64,000 bases of DNA from Pelecanus crispus (GCF_030463565.1 NC_134643.1:120879809-120943808); one strand, 5' to 3'. Counted from the first letter of the stretch, positions 41,371-55,600 are shown. Made by a program: numbers and translations. Notes: a model not told the origin generated them from the letters alone.

Positions 41371-41403
41371 GGCCCCACAATGCAACGCGCCGGAAGCGCG
41401 CAT
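41371..41403 (-). other. RWDD2B: Putative RWDD2B exon 1 with in-frame upstream ATG
   Basis: On the minus strand an ATG at 41401-41403 opens 11 codons (MRASGALHCGA) that end exactly at a donor-like GCC|GTGAGG (intron from 41370). Joined to the acceptor CTTAG|GAAACA (exon 2 starts at 40916), the frame continues ETTE into the main ATG at 40902-40904. That would give a 307-residue form. The donor is good but unproven, and the peptide does not resemble the human N-terminus, so the exon may be 5' UTR. Confidence 0.45.
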
Positions 41404-41719
41404 GGCAGCCGGTGACCGTCGCCCAGCCGCCCGGGGATGAGGTGAAGTTGCCGGGCTACCCCGAGACCCAGCCATGCGCCACCAAGTCGTTCGCCCCCCG
41501 GCACCGGCAGGTGAGGGACGGAAGCGCCCCCCGCCCCTCTCCCCGGTCCTGCCGTCGCGCCTCTACCACCGCGGCCGCCCTCTCGCCGCCGCCCCGGGAC
41601 TCACTCCGCCGGCGCTCGGCAACCTCCGCTCCGGCCGGGGCGCTCGGCTTTCCCTATTGGCTGCGGCCCCTGCCAGTGAAGGCGCTGGGGGCGGGCGCGG
41701 GCCAATCGGAAGCAGGCGG

Positions 41720-41813
41720 GGCGGTGCAGGGCGGCGGGGTGCGCGGCGGCGGGGCGAGCGTGCGCGCGCGGCGGGGCCGGGGAGCACGTGGGCGGCGCGG
41801 CCCGCGGGACGGG
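41720..41813 (+). other. USP16: Putative USP16 non-coding exon 1
   Basis: A strong donor ACGGG|GTGAGTG ends a potential exon at 41813, just after the CACGTG E-box and inside the CpG island. It would splice to 43600, where CTTTGCTAG|GTCACT opens the first coding exon with 38 nt of 5' UTR before the ATG. The 5' edge is a guess. Confidence 0.55.
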
Positions 41814-43637
41814 GTGAGTGAGGGGGGGCGGCCCGGGGGGCGGCCTGGGCCCAGCCGCTCCCTGCCCAATCCCGGGGCGCACCTGCTCCCCGCCGCTGCC
41901 CTCGGGACGGGGCGTGTCGGCTCCCCGCTGGCCGGAGGTGTCCGGCGGAGCCTCCGGGGCCCGGGCCTGCTGCCCGCCACAGGCGCCCGCCGCGCCCCGC
42001 TGGTTTCCCAGGCGTGCCTCTCTGGGCGTTTTTCCCGGGTCTCTGTCCGACGCAGGTGCGCTTTTGGTCGTTTGCAGACCGCTCTTTCTTACTGGGGGAA
42101 GAAAAAAAAAACCCAAAATATATTAAAAAAAACCCAAGATATATTAAAAAAAAAACCCTAAATGCTCATTTTATTGCTTTAGCTCCTGGGCTCTGCAGCG
42201 CTTTTCCTCGTGTGGGATGTTCCGTGGAAGAGGCTGGAGAAGAGCCTGTCAGACAAGTCAGCCCAGACACCGCGAGGGTTAATTTAACAGCAGCGTGTGT
42301 TCACGCTGGCCTGGCGGGAGCAAAGTCAATTTGGAAAGGATTTTAACGGTTTAGAGTTGTTTACGTAAGATCGTGTGTTGTAGCTTTTTGCCGAAAAATG
42401 CGCTGTACAGGGAGTTCGTTGGATGAACTGTCGTTTCTTTTTCTGGACGAATTGAACTTGAAGCTGCAAAAGTTGGTAATTCCGCTCCTGATGAAGTGGC
42501 TGCCTGCTTGTCATTTAACAACTGGGCAATCTGTCCTAAAAGCATGCTTCGAAAAGGTTTTCGTACAAAAAGTCCTCAGCGGGTATATTGCCCATACTCT
42601 TCCCAGCTTAGTTTCTCTGCGATTCTCTTGGGCTGGCTGCGTTTTTCAGCTGTGACAGCTCCAAGCGGGCGGCTGTTCTCCGTGGCTGGTGTGCTGCTGA
42701 GTATGAGCTCAGAAATTGTTTTGAACGGACAGATGTTACAAGTCAGACTTAGCGATGTGCTAGCGTGTTTATGGGAGGGGTGGACAGCAGGGTGAAGCCC
42801 ACCTGCAGAGGCCACATAAGACTGCTGAGACTTGATTTTGAACCCTTTTAGCTTGCATGTTTTCATTGTGTAGCATATGTTGATTTTTAAGTTTACCTGA
42901 TCTTTTTGAAGACCTTTTGTGAGATAAGGCAAAGGGCCTTACAAGGGCTACAGACTAGAAGTTAAAAATGTCCTACCATATGTGCAGTAGCCAACTTTTT
43001 GAAGGCAAGCACTTGACTTAGGACTCTGTAGTGGTAGATCACTCTTGTCTAGAAGGGTTTACAGCCATACCAAATAGCAGACCCCATCTGAATTATTTGC
43101 TTGATATGTTGGGAAGGCGATGATAAATCTACTGCAGTGAAGAAATTGAAAAATCAGATACTTGCCTGTGTCAGATTTCATCAAAGATACGAGAAATTAG
43201 TAGTAAAGAAAACTGAAAGACTGTAATTGCGGAAAAACTTGAAGATTTAATTGGGACAAGCCCAAGTCTTTTCCCTAAAATCCCTGTGTTATTAAAATAC
43301 AAGTCCTAAAGGCTTATAGGATTTTTGATACTTAAGTTTTCCATCTTGATCTTTTGTGCAATGCTTTTTATTTAAGGTTTTAAATCATTTGGTTTTTATA
43401 ATTCACACTGGTCTTGCCTTTACAACAGTTACAGCTGTTTCATGTTAAAGTATAATTAATTTATTTTCTTTTGAAAATGTCAAATTGAAACAAGTTAATT
43501 CACCTGAAGGGGCATCTTGGCCATAGAAATAATTTATTGTTTAGCAATGAACAAGTAAAACCAAAACCTAGTTTCTGATTTACTGTTTTTCTTTGCTAGG
43601 TCACTGTTCCATGTAAGAAAAATTACAGACTACAAAT

Positions 43638-46600
43638 ATGGGAAAGAAACGCATCAAAGGCAAAACTGCACAGTCTGATGAGTCTCTGGATACGCTGGGT
43701 ATGTTTCCTCAAAGAAGTCTGTGGTCTTAATGTTTGTTTTAACCTCAAAGAGGGCTTGAAAACTCATTAATATTAGAAGACCTTTACACTAGTCACTGGC
43801 TTTGAAGTCTCATTTACAAAGTGTGGGTTTGTATAATTGAAACTGAAGTCTACCGAGAAACATTAGTGTTGCTACTTCTCTAAGTATGCTCAAAAGCAAT
43901 AATCCTGTCTTGGAAACCAGGAGTATTTTCTGGGTTTCAAGAAACTCAGAGACACCCTTCTTTACTGATACACAGATCGTATTGAATCGTATCAAATTCC
44001 TCAGAATGTAAAGGGTTTGCAGAGTCATCTGCTAAGCTTGTCATGGTAGGTTTAACTAGCATTTTCCTACTGAAGATTTTGTTGCAGAAGATTCTCGCTT
44101 TAGCAAAAAAGATTGTGATTAAAATATTTCTGAGAAACCATTTGTCTTTACACTAGCAACTTATTTAGTACTGGCCCTGGACAGCTCAGCTTTCCAGTCA
44201 TAGTACCTTTTCATTAAAACCTCTTTCTCTTCCTTGCCTTCTATTCCTTTAGAGAAAATCCCAGGTTGTTAATGTTATCCTTCTAGGTGGATCTCACCCC
44301 TGTGTTGAAATGTTATTTGTTATCTTGTTAACCCTGTTTACCCTATTATAGCTCTTGGGTTTGCTTGTGCTGTGTAGCATTCTCTTCTACCATCTCATCT
44401 ACCAGGTCACAGATTATGTCTTGCCCATCTTTTGTCTTGATCCTGACTGGGGAAATGAGTTGAGCCATACTAATTTAGCTGGGAGAGAGAGCACTTACAG
44501 TTTTAGCCAAGAGGCTCAGTGTGATGGCCTCTTTATTTTAAATTCAAGTCTATGCTACTTCCGTTTCCCGGTTGTCCTGGTCTTGTGGTAGCTTCTGTCT
44601 CCTATGGCTTTTTAGCTTCTTTTGTCTTCCCCCCCGCCCAGAATCAAGATCAATGTCTGCTGTGACTGTTCCTCATTTTTCTCCAGCAAAAAAATCAGTT
44701 ATGGTGCAATTGCTGGTGACATCTCACTTCTTTGGCTAAAAATAGATTAGCTTACCATGACAAAGTCCTGCAAAGCCACAAATGTAGTCTAAGACTGATC
44801 ATTGTGAGTAATTCCGCTGTATAGTAGTGGCCAATATACAAAAGGTTTGTTTAAAAAGCACAATTTTGAAGTTGTAGATAAAGCTTGTGTTTTTTAAAAA
44901 GGCTTAAAGAATGCATCTAAATATCCGTAATTGGCTCTTATTGGCTAGCATTTGTACCGTGGTAAAATCCTATAATCTTGTACAGAAACAGAACTGTAGG
45001 TACAAAACTTTTTACCAGTTTCAGCTCATGCCAAGAAAAGTTTTCTATCTTGAGGTTGTAATCTTGCATGCGGTCCTCAACAAAGGTAGATTCAGAGCTG
45101 TTATGCTATCTGAGCAATAAAAATACCTCTGTAGCAAAGGACTTAATACAGTTGAATTATGTAAACAGATATGTAATTCCTCTCAATAATAGTTTCATAA
45201 AAATGTGATTTTTTTTTTAAACATATTAGGTACATACAACATTTTTCTCTTAGCATAGGTTTGTTTACTCTGTGCTTTTTGACTTTTGAGGTAACTCTTT
45301 GTACTGTCAGATATTTGACCCTGTATTTGCAAATTTAGACATTTGTAACTGCAAATACTAAAGAATTTGTATTGTAGGCTAATGCTGCTAAATGTCTTAG
45401 AAACCTACAGTGAAAAAAATACGTTCCTCATTTTTTATTTGGAAGAACTTGAATCAGTTTGCATATGCATTGTCTGTCAATCACAATTTCTCTGTACATG
45501 ACTTCGGCTTACAGACAGCTTCTCTTTGCGCAAGTGACAGTGTAACCAACAACCTTAAAAATAAAACAAAAAAGAAATAAGATAATTAAACTCCTGATAG
45601 TAGCTCTTAGCAACAGGTCCCTGTTCTCAGTTTAACCGCTCTTAGCAGAATTTGGTTAAATAGATGGAGTTCACACCAGGCCCAGAAGGTGCAGCTCCAA
45701 GTAGGGTGTAGTGTTGTAGTGCGAAGTGATAATGGTATAGGTAGGATGACTCTGCTGTTCTTTCTTTACTGTAGTCTGCTGCATAATTTCACTGAGGCAG
45801 CTCAGCTGGAAGTGTAACATCTATAATGTCCACCTTTATAGGCCAGCCAGGTGCTGCCTTGGTGACTGGGATCTGTGGCAGCGGGCTGTGGCTGCTCCCT
45901 GGGAGGTGTGGGAATCATAACGCTACAATAATAGAAGCCCACAGCTGGCACAATACGTAGGTTTGTATCCAAAGGTTGTCAACTCCTCTGACTTGATGTA
46001 GATTTGAGTGATACTTTTTTTTTTTTTTTTTTAACATTAGTGCAGTAGTTCAGGATGCAGCAGCAGTATCCCGGGATTGTGAATGGGGGTAAACAGAGGG
46101 TTTCTTTCTGATACATCTGCTAAGTTGTCAATGCTTCTTTGGCTCTAGAAAGGCTATCTTCTGGATTGCTGCCTGTGTCGTTGAAGCCTAGAGATATTTG
46201 CATTTGTTATGATACCTAAGTCCTTCTTGTGCTTTTTATTTTGTAGAACCTGGGTGCAAGCATATTCGTAAAGGATTGGAACAAGGTCATCTGAAAAAGG
46301 CACTACTGAACGTGGAATGGCATGTTTGTCAGGACTGCAAGGCAGACAATAAGACACAAGAGAAATCTGAGGAGGAGACTGATGAAAGCCCTTCGATATG
46401 GTTATGTCTAAAATGTGGCCATAGGGTATCTCTTGTTTTGTTGTGAATTAATCTTAATATCTTCCCATGCCTCATAATATAGTGGAACAAAGGAGCTTCT
46501 AATTAAACTTGTATTCTCTCTTTTTTTTTTTTTTTATTGTAAATGTGGTGCTACATAAATTATTTGATATACTTTAGTGTGATAAAAATGTCTGCTCTGA

Positions 46601-49600
46601 ATTGCAAACGAAGTACTTAGAAGCTTGGCACAAAGGCATTTAGCAGACTTAAGGCTAAAACATCATCCTAAGGACTTATTTTCCTAGAAAGTCCAAATTA
46701 TTTTGCTAAGAAAATAAAAATTTCTGTTAGTGCTCCTAATTTGTGATTTTTACAATAAGATCTTGTGCTAACATTAGTTTATTAAACTTAGAACTATGCA
46801 TGCTGAAGAGGTTTTTAGTTTTGTTCTGTTTCATTCTTCAAGCTGTTCAAACTGGAATTTGTAAATTAGATGTTTGGTCCCTGAGCAACTTTATAGTTGT
46901 TCTACACCCAGTAAGTTACTTCTCTCTCTGCAGAAATGAGTGTCTTGAAATAGAGACCCTAATCATCCTAATTAGTTTAACATAATTCATCAGTTTTCAT
47001 TTTAATCTTTTGTTTATACTCTGACTTTATGTATGTTTCATTGATAGTCAACTGGATTTTGTGACACTTCTGGTTATCAACATTATAGGGCTGTGGCAGA
47101 AATTCTCAAGAACAGCATGCTTTAAAGCATTATACAACGCCGAGATCAGATCCCCATTGTTTGGTTCTCAGTTTGGACAACTGGAGTGTGTGGTGAGTTT
47201 GTCAGGCAACAGTTATAAGATGTAGCTAGAGGGCAACAGAGGCTAGGATGTAACTTGTGCTTTCTTTTCTTTGTGATTTCTAGGACTTAACTCTAGAAAT
47301 TTGTAAAGCATTTCCACACACAAAATTCCTAGCAGTCTTTGAGATTTGCTGAATAAGTATTACTTGTAAAATTTATGAATGGAAAATTTTCATAACTGAA
47401 GTTGAAATTGACCAACTAGTAAATGCTGTTGACTTCATATTTTACTGCTTTTACTTGGTCAGAATACTGATGTGTAGAAACCTGTTGTTATGTAGCTCTA
47501 AATCTTTAATTTTCAGGTTTGGGAGAAGCTGCTTTCTGATGCACAGTTAGTGACAAACTTAATTACTTCTATTTTCCCAATAAATATGAGTTCTTAATGC
47601 ATATGTGTAGTTAAGAAGCACAACTGTAGAATTACAAGATGCTACTGGATCAGTCAATACAAATTCCATGTCCCTGGTAGTATTTCCTTCTCTTAAAAAC
47701 ACTTCTCCTGAAGGGAATATTCTCAAAAAGGAATAGCACGTTACTGTATAAGGGGGAACCTTAATTCTCCAAACTGTGCCATACAGAAATACTGTGCCTT
47801 ACATAAAGAGCTTTCATTTTGCTTTGTAACCTTTTTTTAAACTTAGTATTTGTCATTATGTTAATTTTATTTAACATTATCTCTTTACTTGATCATAGTT
47901 AACAGTCTTATATGCAATGAAACAGTCTTATATGCAATGATTTTTAAAGGGCTTTATTTTCTCTGCTCTAAAATTTATATAGTTTTTAAATCAAAGTACT
48001 TGTGAATGAGAGGAAGTTGTCTAAGCAAGATATTTTGCTTCTAGAATTTCTTGGTTATACAAACTTGCACAGGAAATTATTCAGATTGATATATTGGGTG
48101 TAAATTATTGTTATAAATCAAACCTACAATCAAGAACTGTTTTTCACAGTGGACTTGGTACATAAAAGCAAAAGCCTTTTTGATCAGAATTTATTAATGC
48201 TGTGAATGTATGAATAAGTCTCTGTATAGTGTGCATGCGTATGTGGTTGAAACTGGACTTGAACAGTACCTGTAAATGGTTAAAAGAAAAGGTTTTGAAC
48301 ATGGAGAGAAAGAGGAGAGTTCTAATAATTCATTGAGTTCTGCTCTTCTGGGGTTACAAGTGCCCTTGTACATATTTTCAATACTGGTATGACTTACCAG
48401 TTGGATCTACTTAATGTTTTTCCATCCACCTTTGAAAAAACTTCTTTCCAATCCCTTGATTCCTTCAAGGCTCCCTATAAAAATTTTTGATGGATGGGAG
48501 GTTATGATGTTAAAAATTACCCATGGAAGTAACTATCATTTGTTATTCCAGGAGTGAGAATGCCTATTTTCATAAGTAAGCAAACAGACAATAAATACAT
48601 ACTGAGGGATCCAAAGGTTGAGCTATTTTTTTCAATGAGACATGAAGAAATGTGAAAATTGCAGCTAATTCCAGGGATGCTAGAGATATAGGGAAACACT
48701 TTGCTGCAGACTTCTGCTGCTTTTAATATCAGAAAATAGAGTCTGACTTATGGTAATCCTGAAATCTGCTAAATGCATTTGTGCCTGAGAACTGTAATTG
48801 GTATGTTTAAAAGTGCAGAAGTATTTGCATTCTCTTCAGTACCTTTTGTCACCTCTTCAAAGAGTTGATTGGGCAGAACTATGAAATCGGTATATACAAC
48901 TCTCCTTCAGCTGTATGTGTTCTGGCAGAATTTTACTCTTACTTGAGCCTTTGTCACTGCAGCTTCTCTCACAGTTTTGTTTAAAACAGATTAGTGGCCT
49001 AACCACGCACTTCTTTGCTCATAAAGAGACAAATAGATTTATATCAGCAATGGAAGAGCAAATAAAAGCGTGCAGGACTAATGGAGGACACTGATTTGTT
49101 TCTTATCCAATTTAAATATAATGAAGTACTTGCTTGGCTGGAATACTAAGAATATCTTTCCATGCCATAACATTTGTGAGTCATTTCCTTTCGGGCCTGA
49201 TAGCTTAATTTCTTGATTTTTGGCAAAATTTTCCCTGCATTTATCTTTCTTGCAGACTAGGTTTCTAAGCACCTCTTTTAAGGGTCTAATTTATATTTGT
49301 AAATTGTAGCCTCCAGTCACTGAAACGATTTAGTAAAGATAATTTTTACACTTTGTATTTCCTTGATAAGAAATAGATTTAACTCTTCTCTAAGACTTCT
49401 AAATCTTAAAATAAATCTCATTAATTTTATAACTTTGTGTAATGTATTGCATCAAACAAACAAATAGTTTAGGATTTTTAAACAATAGGAAAAAAAATGG
49501 GATTAATTGTTTTTCTTTGGGGGGGGTGCGGAGACAGGTGCTACATATGTGATAATGAAGTCCCATATAATACTTCATCCCAGTTGGGTCAGACTGTGGA

Positions 49601-52600
49601 TTATGTTAGAAAACAAGTTTGTACTGACTCATCACGTACAGGTAAGTACGTATAAGTATATGTATATATATACGTTTAAGTAGAGTATACATGCAGTAAA
49701 TCAGAAAGTCCCTTAAATGTAGGAGACAGTACTGTAAATCAAGAATGTACATGAAATTTGATTTAACTTTTGAAGCACCTTATGGTAAATTAAAAAGCTA
49801 ATTTCTTCCTTTTGCTCAGTGTCCCCTAAACTTTTACAGACCAGAAATATAGGAATAGAAGGAAAAAAAAATACAGTTTTACCATGACTTTTTTTTTAAA
49901 AATATGACGTTTCGTTGTTATGTGAGTAAGGAATTGACTTTACTTAATTGCTGTGTTTATTCATTAGTATTGCTCAGTCTGTCTTGAGATCTGAAGGAAA
50001 ATTGTCATTGCTTAAGGATAACTTGATCTGATTTTTTAAAAGTATTTTTGTAGGTATTTGTGGATGTATCAGCTGGAATGACTAAGTCTCCAGCTGTTGC
50101 AGCACATTTCCTAATGGAAGGAGTATACAAGAGGATTTGTCTGCTGGGTCTGTACATTTAGTATAGGTAGCTGCAGTGCATTCAGAGCTCTCTAAAATAG
50201 CGTATTCAGCCTGCAGTCTGTCTGCAAACACAGTTGTTTAAAAGGAAGCAAACCCAGCAAAACCCCCCAGTTTCCACAATGGAAAACTGGTTTTGTACAA
50301 GGCATTTCCACTAGCAAACTTGGAAGAATTTGCATATCAAGTGCTGTAACTCATGGCTATCAAAAATTCCAACACCATCCTACACTTGGGTGAAATCATA
50401 GCCCGCTTGGGAAGTAGATCACAACCATCCAGCAGTGCCAAGTGGCTGGCTGAGTATTTGTTCAGGAAGCAGCTGAGGTTTTCACACAACGACGAGAATC
50501 TTTGAGTGGTTTTGGTCAGTCTTTCCCAGATACGTAGTTTCTCTACATCTACTGTTTGAACTTCATATTGGTTGCCAGAATTTTCTTGTCCGGTTTGAAC
50601 TGGAAAATGGATGAATACCTGGGTGCAGTTGTTGTCTGTTTCAGGTGTTCCATCTGTTGTTGTCCATCCATCTGTTCCTTGGCCATCTGCAAAGATTTTA
50701 TTGCCTGGTTTCCTTGCTTTCTCTGAGCTGGCATTACTTTAAAATAAAGTTAATCTTGGCTCACAGCCCTATTTATCAGAAACCTTATCAATACTAGACT
50801 ACCAAACTGACAGAACCAATGGGGGTGTTATTCTGAAAATTACCTGGAATTCCTTTATGGTTTTATTAAACAGGTCATTGAAACTTTGAGCTATACACCA
50901 AAGTAATTTTGGGGAAAATATCTTTAATGTGTTTTGAAAACCTTCCAGTTTCATCTGTTTAGGCTCATGAAATGAACATGAGAATGTTTTGACAGTGGGA
51001 GGCCTGTGCATTTCATTTCAGACAATAGTGCCATGTCAAAAGGGATATTATCTCGGATGCCATCATGTTGGGTGTTGTATAAAGACCTAACATAGGTGAT
51101 TTTGCAACAGGAATTAAATTTCAGCTAACACATGCAGACTTTCAGAGATTGTTGGCATGAATGGCTTGTGGGCCAAGTGGCATTTTTATGCAGATCTGAA
51201 ATGGCATTTCAGATTCAAAAAAACTTGTGTTTTTTTGTTTGGTTTGTTTCTCTTTTAACTCCTGTTACCTAGACAGTTTAAGAACCTAAACCAGTAGTGT
51301 TACATTTATGCAATTACAGAATTAATTATCATATGTTTAAGTTTTAAACATTGTAGATTGCTGCTGCCTATAGTAACTTTTTCCTAGCCTGTTCTCTGCT
51401 ATTGGGTTAATATTTGGTGTGTTTTTTTTATAATTTCAGTAGAAAAACAACAAGAGAACAAAGAATTCGGAAATAAAAAAGTAGAGAAAGACAGCAAAAA
51501 TGAGCAAGAAAAAGAAGTCTCGCTTAAAGAAGAGAATTCTTGTTCAAGTACTAACTTGGAAGTGACTGTGAAAGGACTTAGTAACTTGGGGAATACATGT
51601 TTCTTTAATGCAGTGATGCAGGTATGGGAGTTATTGCTGCTCTTAAAAAAAATTTTGAATAGCAAGAGGAAAAAAAACCACCACAACCCACAACAACCCC
51701 AGCCCCACCCCCAGTATTGTACAGTGACACAATTAGAATGTGATTTTTATCTGCCAAGAATGATGGGTTCATTCTAAAAATAGTGTGTTGGCCCAGAGAA
51801 ATATGAAGAAATGGAGCTGCAGGTTCAGACTTGCTCTAAGGGAAGATAGAACAAACTGCCCTGTCTGAGGGACAGCATCTTTCACTGATAGAGAATAAGC
51901 ATGCCAACTTCCTAGTTTAGTAAAAAAAATAAAATAGTCTGGCACATCCCCCTTGCTGACCTCTCAGAATACAGGACATTAATACCCAAAAGACTGTGAG
52001 TGTTTACTGAAACAAAAATGTCTCTCTCAGCAACAGGAAATCAAATAAAAGTAAATATTAACAGGATGAGCATATTGCATTGCCAACTTGTGCGTCTTGC
52101 TCAGTTAAGAAGTGTTTGGATAGAATAAACTTGCTCTTTCATGTGTATTAAAACTCATATGTAATCTTGTGCTCTTTGGCTCTTGATACTTGAAGCTTCA
52201 CTCAAAATTCCCACTGTACTTGCAGGTTTTAATAAATAGTTTGATTTTTTTTTTAAGTTGTTTTAAACCAAGCAAATGTGCTCACTCCATTTTATTTTTT
52301 GATTTTAGAAAGACACTAGTAAATAGACTGTCAAAAGATCAGTCTGTAGAAGAATAGTACATTTAGGGTTTTTGCAATCTAAAGTAATATATATAGAGGA
52401 CACTTGGAAGTCTCATTAGCTGTATGGAATGTACCTTTAACTGTTAAATGCTGTTAGAATTTCCAGAGTGGTAGTTACCACTCTAGTTCTGTGTTTGGGA
52501 AAAATAAATTGCTGCTAATCTGGTTGGTACAAATTCCATGACCAGTGGAACTCAGCTGCCCTTCCTCTTGTTCCCCAGTTACTAATCTTTTTCTTTCTTT

Positions 52601-55600
52601 TATGTTCTACAGAATTTATCACAAACACCAGTCCTGAGGGAGCTGCTTAAAGAAGCTAAAATGCCTGGCACAACAGTTAAAATTGAGTCACCTGAGTTAT
52701 CCATGGTATATATGCTTTGACCTTCATAGTGTTTCTCCCCACCCTTCCAATCTGTTAAAGAAACAAGCAATACTCACCTCTGGACTTTAAAGCTGTTTCA
52801 GCTAAATACTAACAAGATTAAGATGCAAAGTCAGTGGGAACTTCACCATTGACTTCGTAAAGCTGCTTTTGAAGTCAGCGGAGGTCTTTCATTCAAAGTG
52901 AAAGAGCAGTGATTCAATACTCTTTAAGTATTAGTTGTCAGCAGAGGAGTATTTACATTGTGATTAAGTTATTTAAAGGATGAAAATATCTAACTTGCTA
53001 TAGGTGTCACTTGTCTAAATGCAAAATAGGAAACTAGAGGATGTCTGCAGCACTAACTTAAATAACACACCTGTCATTACAGTGAGAGATTTGGATGGGA
53101 AAGAAGGGTTATGCGTTTTAAGAGGGTGGGGTTTTTTTCCTAATAAAAGCAAGAAATCCGGAGTTGAAACTAAGCAATAAATAATTAGTGATTCTTAGCC
53201 CAGTGCTTTGGTATCATCTCATGAGAAACCATGTGTTGATTGTTTTTGTCAGGTTAACTTATTGCCATTTTGGAATTTTGTGTATTTATTTTGTAATAAT
53301 GTTTTCAAGAACTGAAGTGTTTAGGTAAGGAAAAACTTAGTCCAGCAGGATCTGTCACCAAATTAAGGCAAAACAACTTTGTTGCTTTTGTTTAAAACAG
53401 GAACCTCAGCTGATAAAACTAGATCAGCCGGGTCCTTTGACATTAGCCATGTATCAATTCCTGACAGAAATGCAAGAGACAAAAAAAGGGGTAGTCACTC
53501 CGAAGGAACTTTTTGCTCAGGTTTGTAAAAAGTGAGTATCTGTACAATTGCATGTCATAGTGAGTATGAAAAAAGTTTGTTAGTAGTTTGAAAAAAAGGT
53601 AATTTTTCTTCCTTTTTCTTTTTTCTTGAGCTCACATCACAGCGTACAAAATTTATGTAATACTTAACAAGTTTTGAAAGAAGAGGGTAAAGAGCAAAAT
53701 ATAAATTAGTAGAAGTAAAATGAAAGATATTCAGTGACATATTCTGATTTGCTAGCTTCATATTTTTAGAAAATGCAATATGTAGACACTTGTTGCTTTT
53801 ATATACATACACGCTTGAGACTTTGTCCTTTTCTGTCTGGTATGAATTTTTTTTACTTTGTCTATCTCTAAGTTCAGTTACACTTTACAATTATTGTTTC
53901 ATTTAACAGAGCAATACGATTTAAAGGTTATCAGCAGCAAGACAGTCATGAGTTGCTTCGTTACTTACTTGATGGAATGAGAGCAGAAGAAATCCAAGTG
54001 AGTGCTAATTTCATAGTTCTGCATACCTTTCTTCAGACCCCAGACCAAGCCTTTCTCCTCTGCTGAGAGGAGAAAGAACGTTCTTTCTGAGCTAAGTCAA
54101 GTCAACCTCTGTAGAGTGGTTTCTGTTGCCCATAGCACGCACTTGAAGCAGATTAGCAACAGAGCTGTAGAACCAGGCAGCCTCTAAGCAGTGGGGTTGT
54201 GAAGGAGCGACCACGGGTATTACTATTTTCATTTAACAGAACTGTTCAACAGAAGACGTTTGTTTGTGGCCTATATCTCTTACATACATTGCACACATTG
54301 TTTAGGTTTCTAAGGTAATGATATTTTCTGCCTTTTTAGAAAGCAGTGTACTGGTTATTCTCTATGCTCTTCTAATAAGTAGAAAGGTTCAGTTTTGCTT
54401 GCTCTAAAGGTCTTTGGTTAATTCAACACTTCTAATATAAATGTCTGTTGTCCTTCAGAAACAGATTGACTTGTCCGAAACTTCTACAGAAAAAGTGGGT
54501 TTGGAGTATGTGGGCACCCTAATGAATGCCCTTTTTGTCTTCATTTCTAAAATGCCTGGAAGTTCACTTGTGGAAACTCCATTAATTTTTTGCTAGTTTT
54601 AATTTGGGAAAGTATTTCATCCTTAGACTGATTTTCTTACATACTAATTGCAATATTACATTTGGAACCTGGTTTCTCAGTTGGTTGGGTTTTTTTAATA
54701 TCCACAGGAACTATTTTGTGTCTTGCAGGCAGTTGTGTGTGTTTGTATTGAGTCTCTTAATTGGTGAAGATTAAACTTTTTCCTCCATCTGAAACATTTT
54801 GTAAAATGAACTGATTAACTGAATTAGTTTAGAAAATTTTAAAGTGTGTATTTGATTTGAAAATTTCAGCAAATAAGTGTTGGAATACTGAAGGCACTGA
54901 CTGACTCAAACAAACAAAATGAAGAAGAACTTAAAAAGAAAATTAAAGGTAAAATACATGTTACTGATGTGATAATTTAAAATCTTCTGTTTCACTGAAG
55001 TACACAAAGTAACACTAATAGTATCAATGGAAAGATACATGTTTAATTGTAGAACTTTAGGTCATCTCTTGAATATGTGTGTATCTAGAATATAAAGCTC
55101 AATAGTGTTAGTCTATTTATTTAAATGTATTACTGAACTTGGTGGTGTTTCCTTCTTAACAGTGTAAGAGAGAGTTGATCCTATAGACATTATACAGCAA
55201 AATATGTTTGGGTAGTATTTCATCAGTCAAATATTGTGTAAGAAATTAAAATATTAGCACGAATGTAATGATTGATTCAGTCCTAATAGTCCATTGTTAC
55301 TTAACAGTGGTATAAAAAAAACCAAACAGTGAACAGAATAATTTTTAAACTTCTCAACATGGCTTAGGTTAGAAGATGAAAAGCAAGTTTAAAATATAAC
55401 TTGAGGAAATTAGTGGTTTTTTGTAAGGCACCTGTACAGACAAAAGTTGGTGCTTGTTTTTTAGGTTCAGACAGTTTTTTGAGTTAAGTCCTGAGAGAAA
55501 ACAGGATCTCTTACTGGGATGCAATACTTCTGAGAAAACAGGGAAATGCGTTCAAGTTGAGAAAGTGGTAAAGGTGTTGTTTCAGTCAAACTGTCTTCTG

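Larger units (their letters stand above)
41080..42060. promoter_or_regulatory. Shared CpG-island promoter of RWDD2B (-) and USP16 (+)
   Basis: About 1 kb of very GC- and CpG-rich DNA between the two divergent genes. Visible motifs are a palindromic NRF1-type site AGCGCATGCGCT (41297-41308), ETS-type CCGGAAG (41390-41396), an inverted CCAAT box ATTGG (41656-41660), CCAAT (41702-41706) and an E-box CACGTG (41785-41790). There is no TATA box. The CCAAT boxes lie between the two inferred start regions (RWDD2B about 41.4 kb, USP16 about 41.7 kb). G-rich runs at 41688-41760 and 41820-41850 could form G-quadruplexes. Confidence 0.82.

Noticed and set aside
50053-50160. Plus-strand peptide [13 protein letters not shown] resembling the dual-specificity phosphatase loop
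   Set aside because: The essential His and Cys of the HCxxGxxR signature are absent, the frame is only 36 codons, and no other part of a phosphatase domain is nearby. Resemblance is likely chance.
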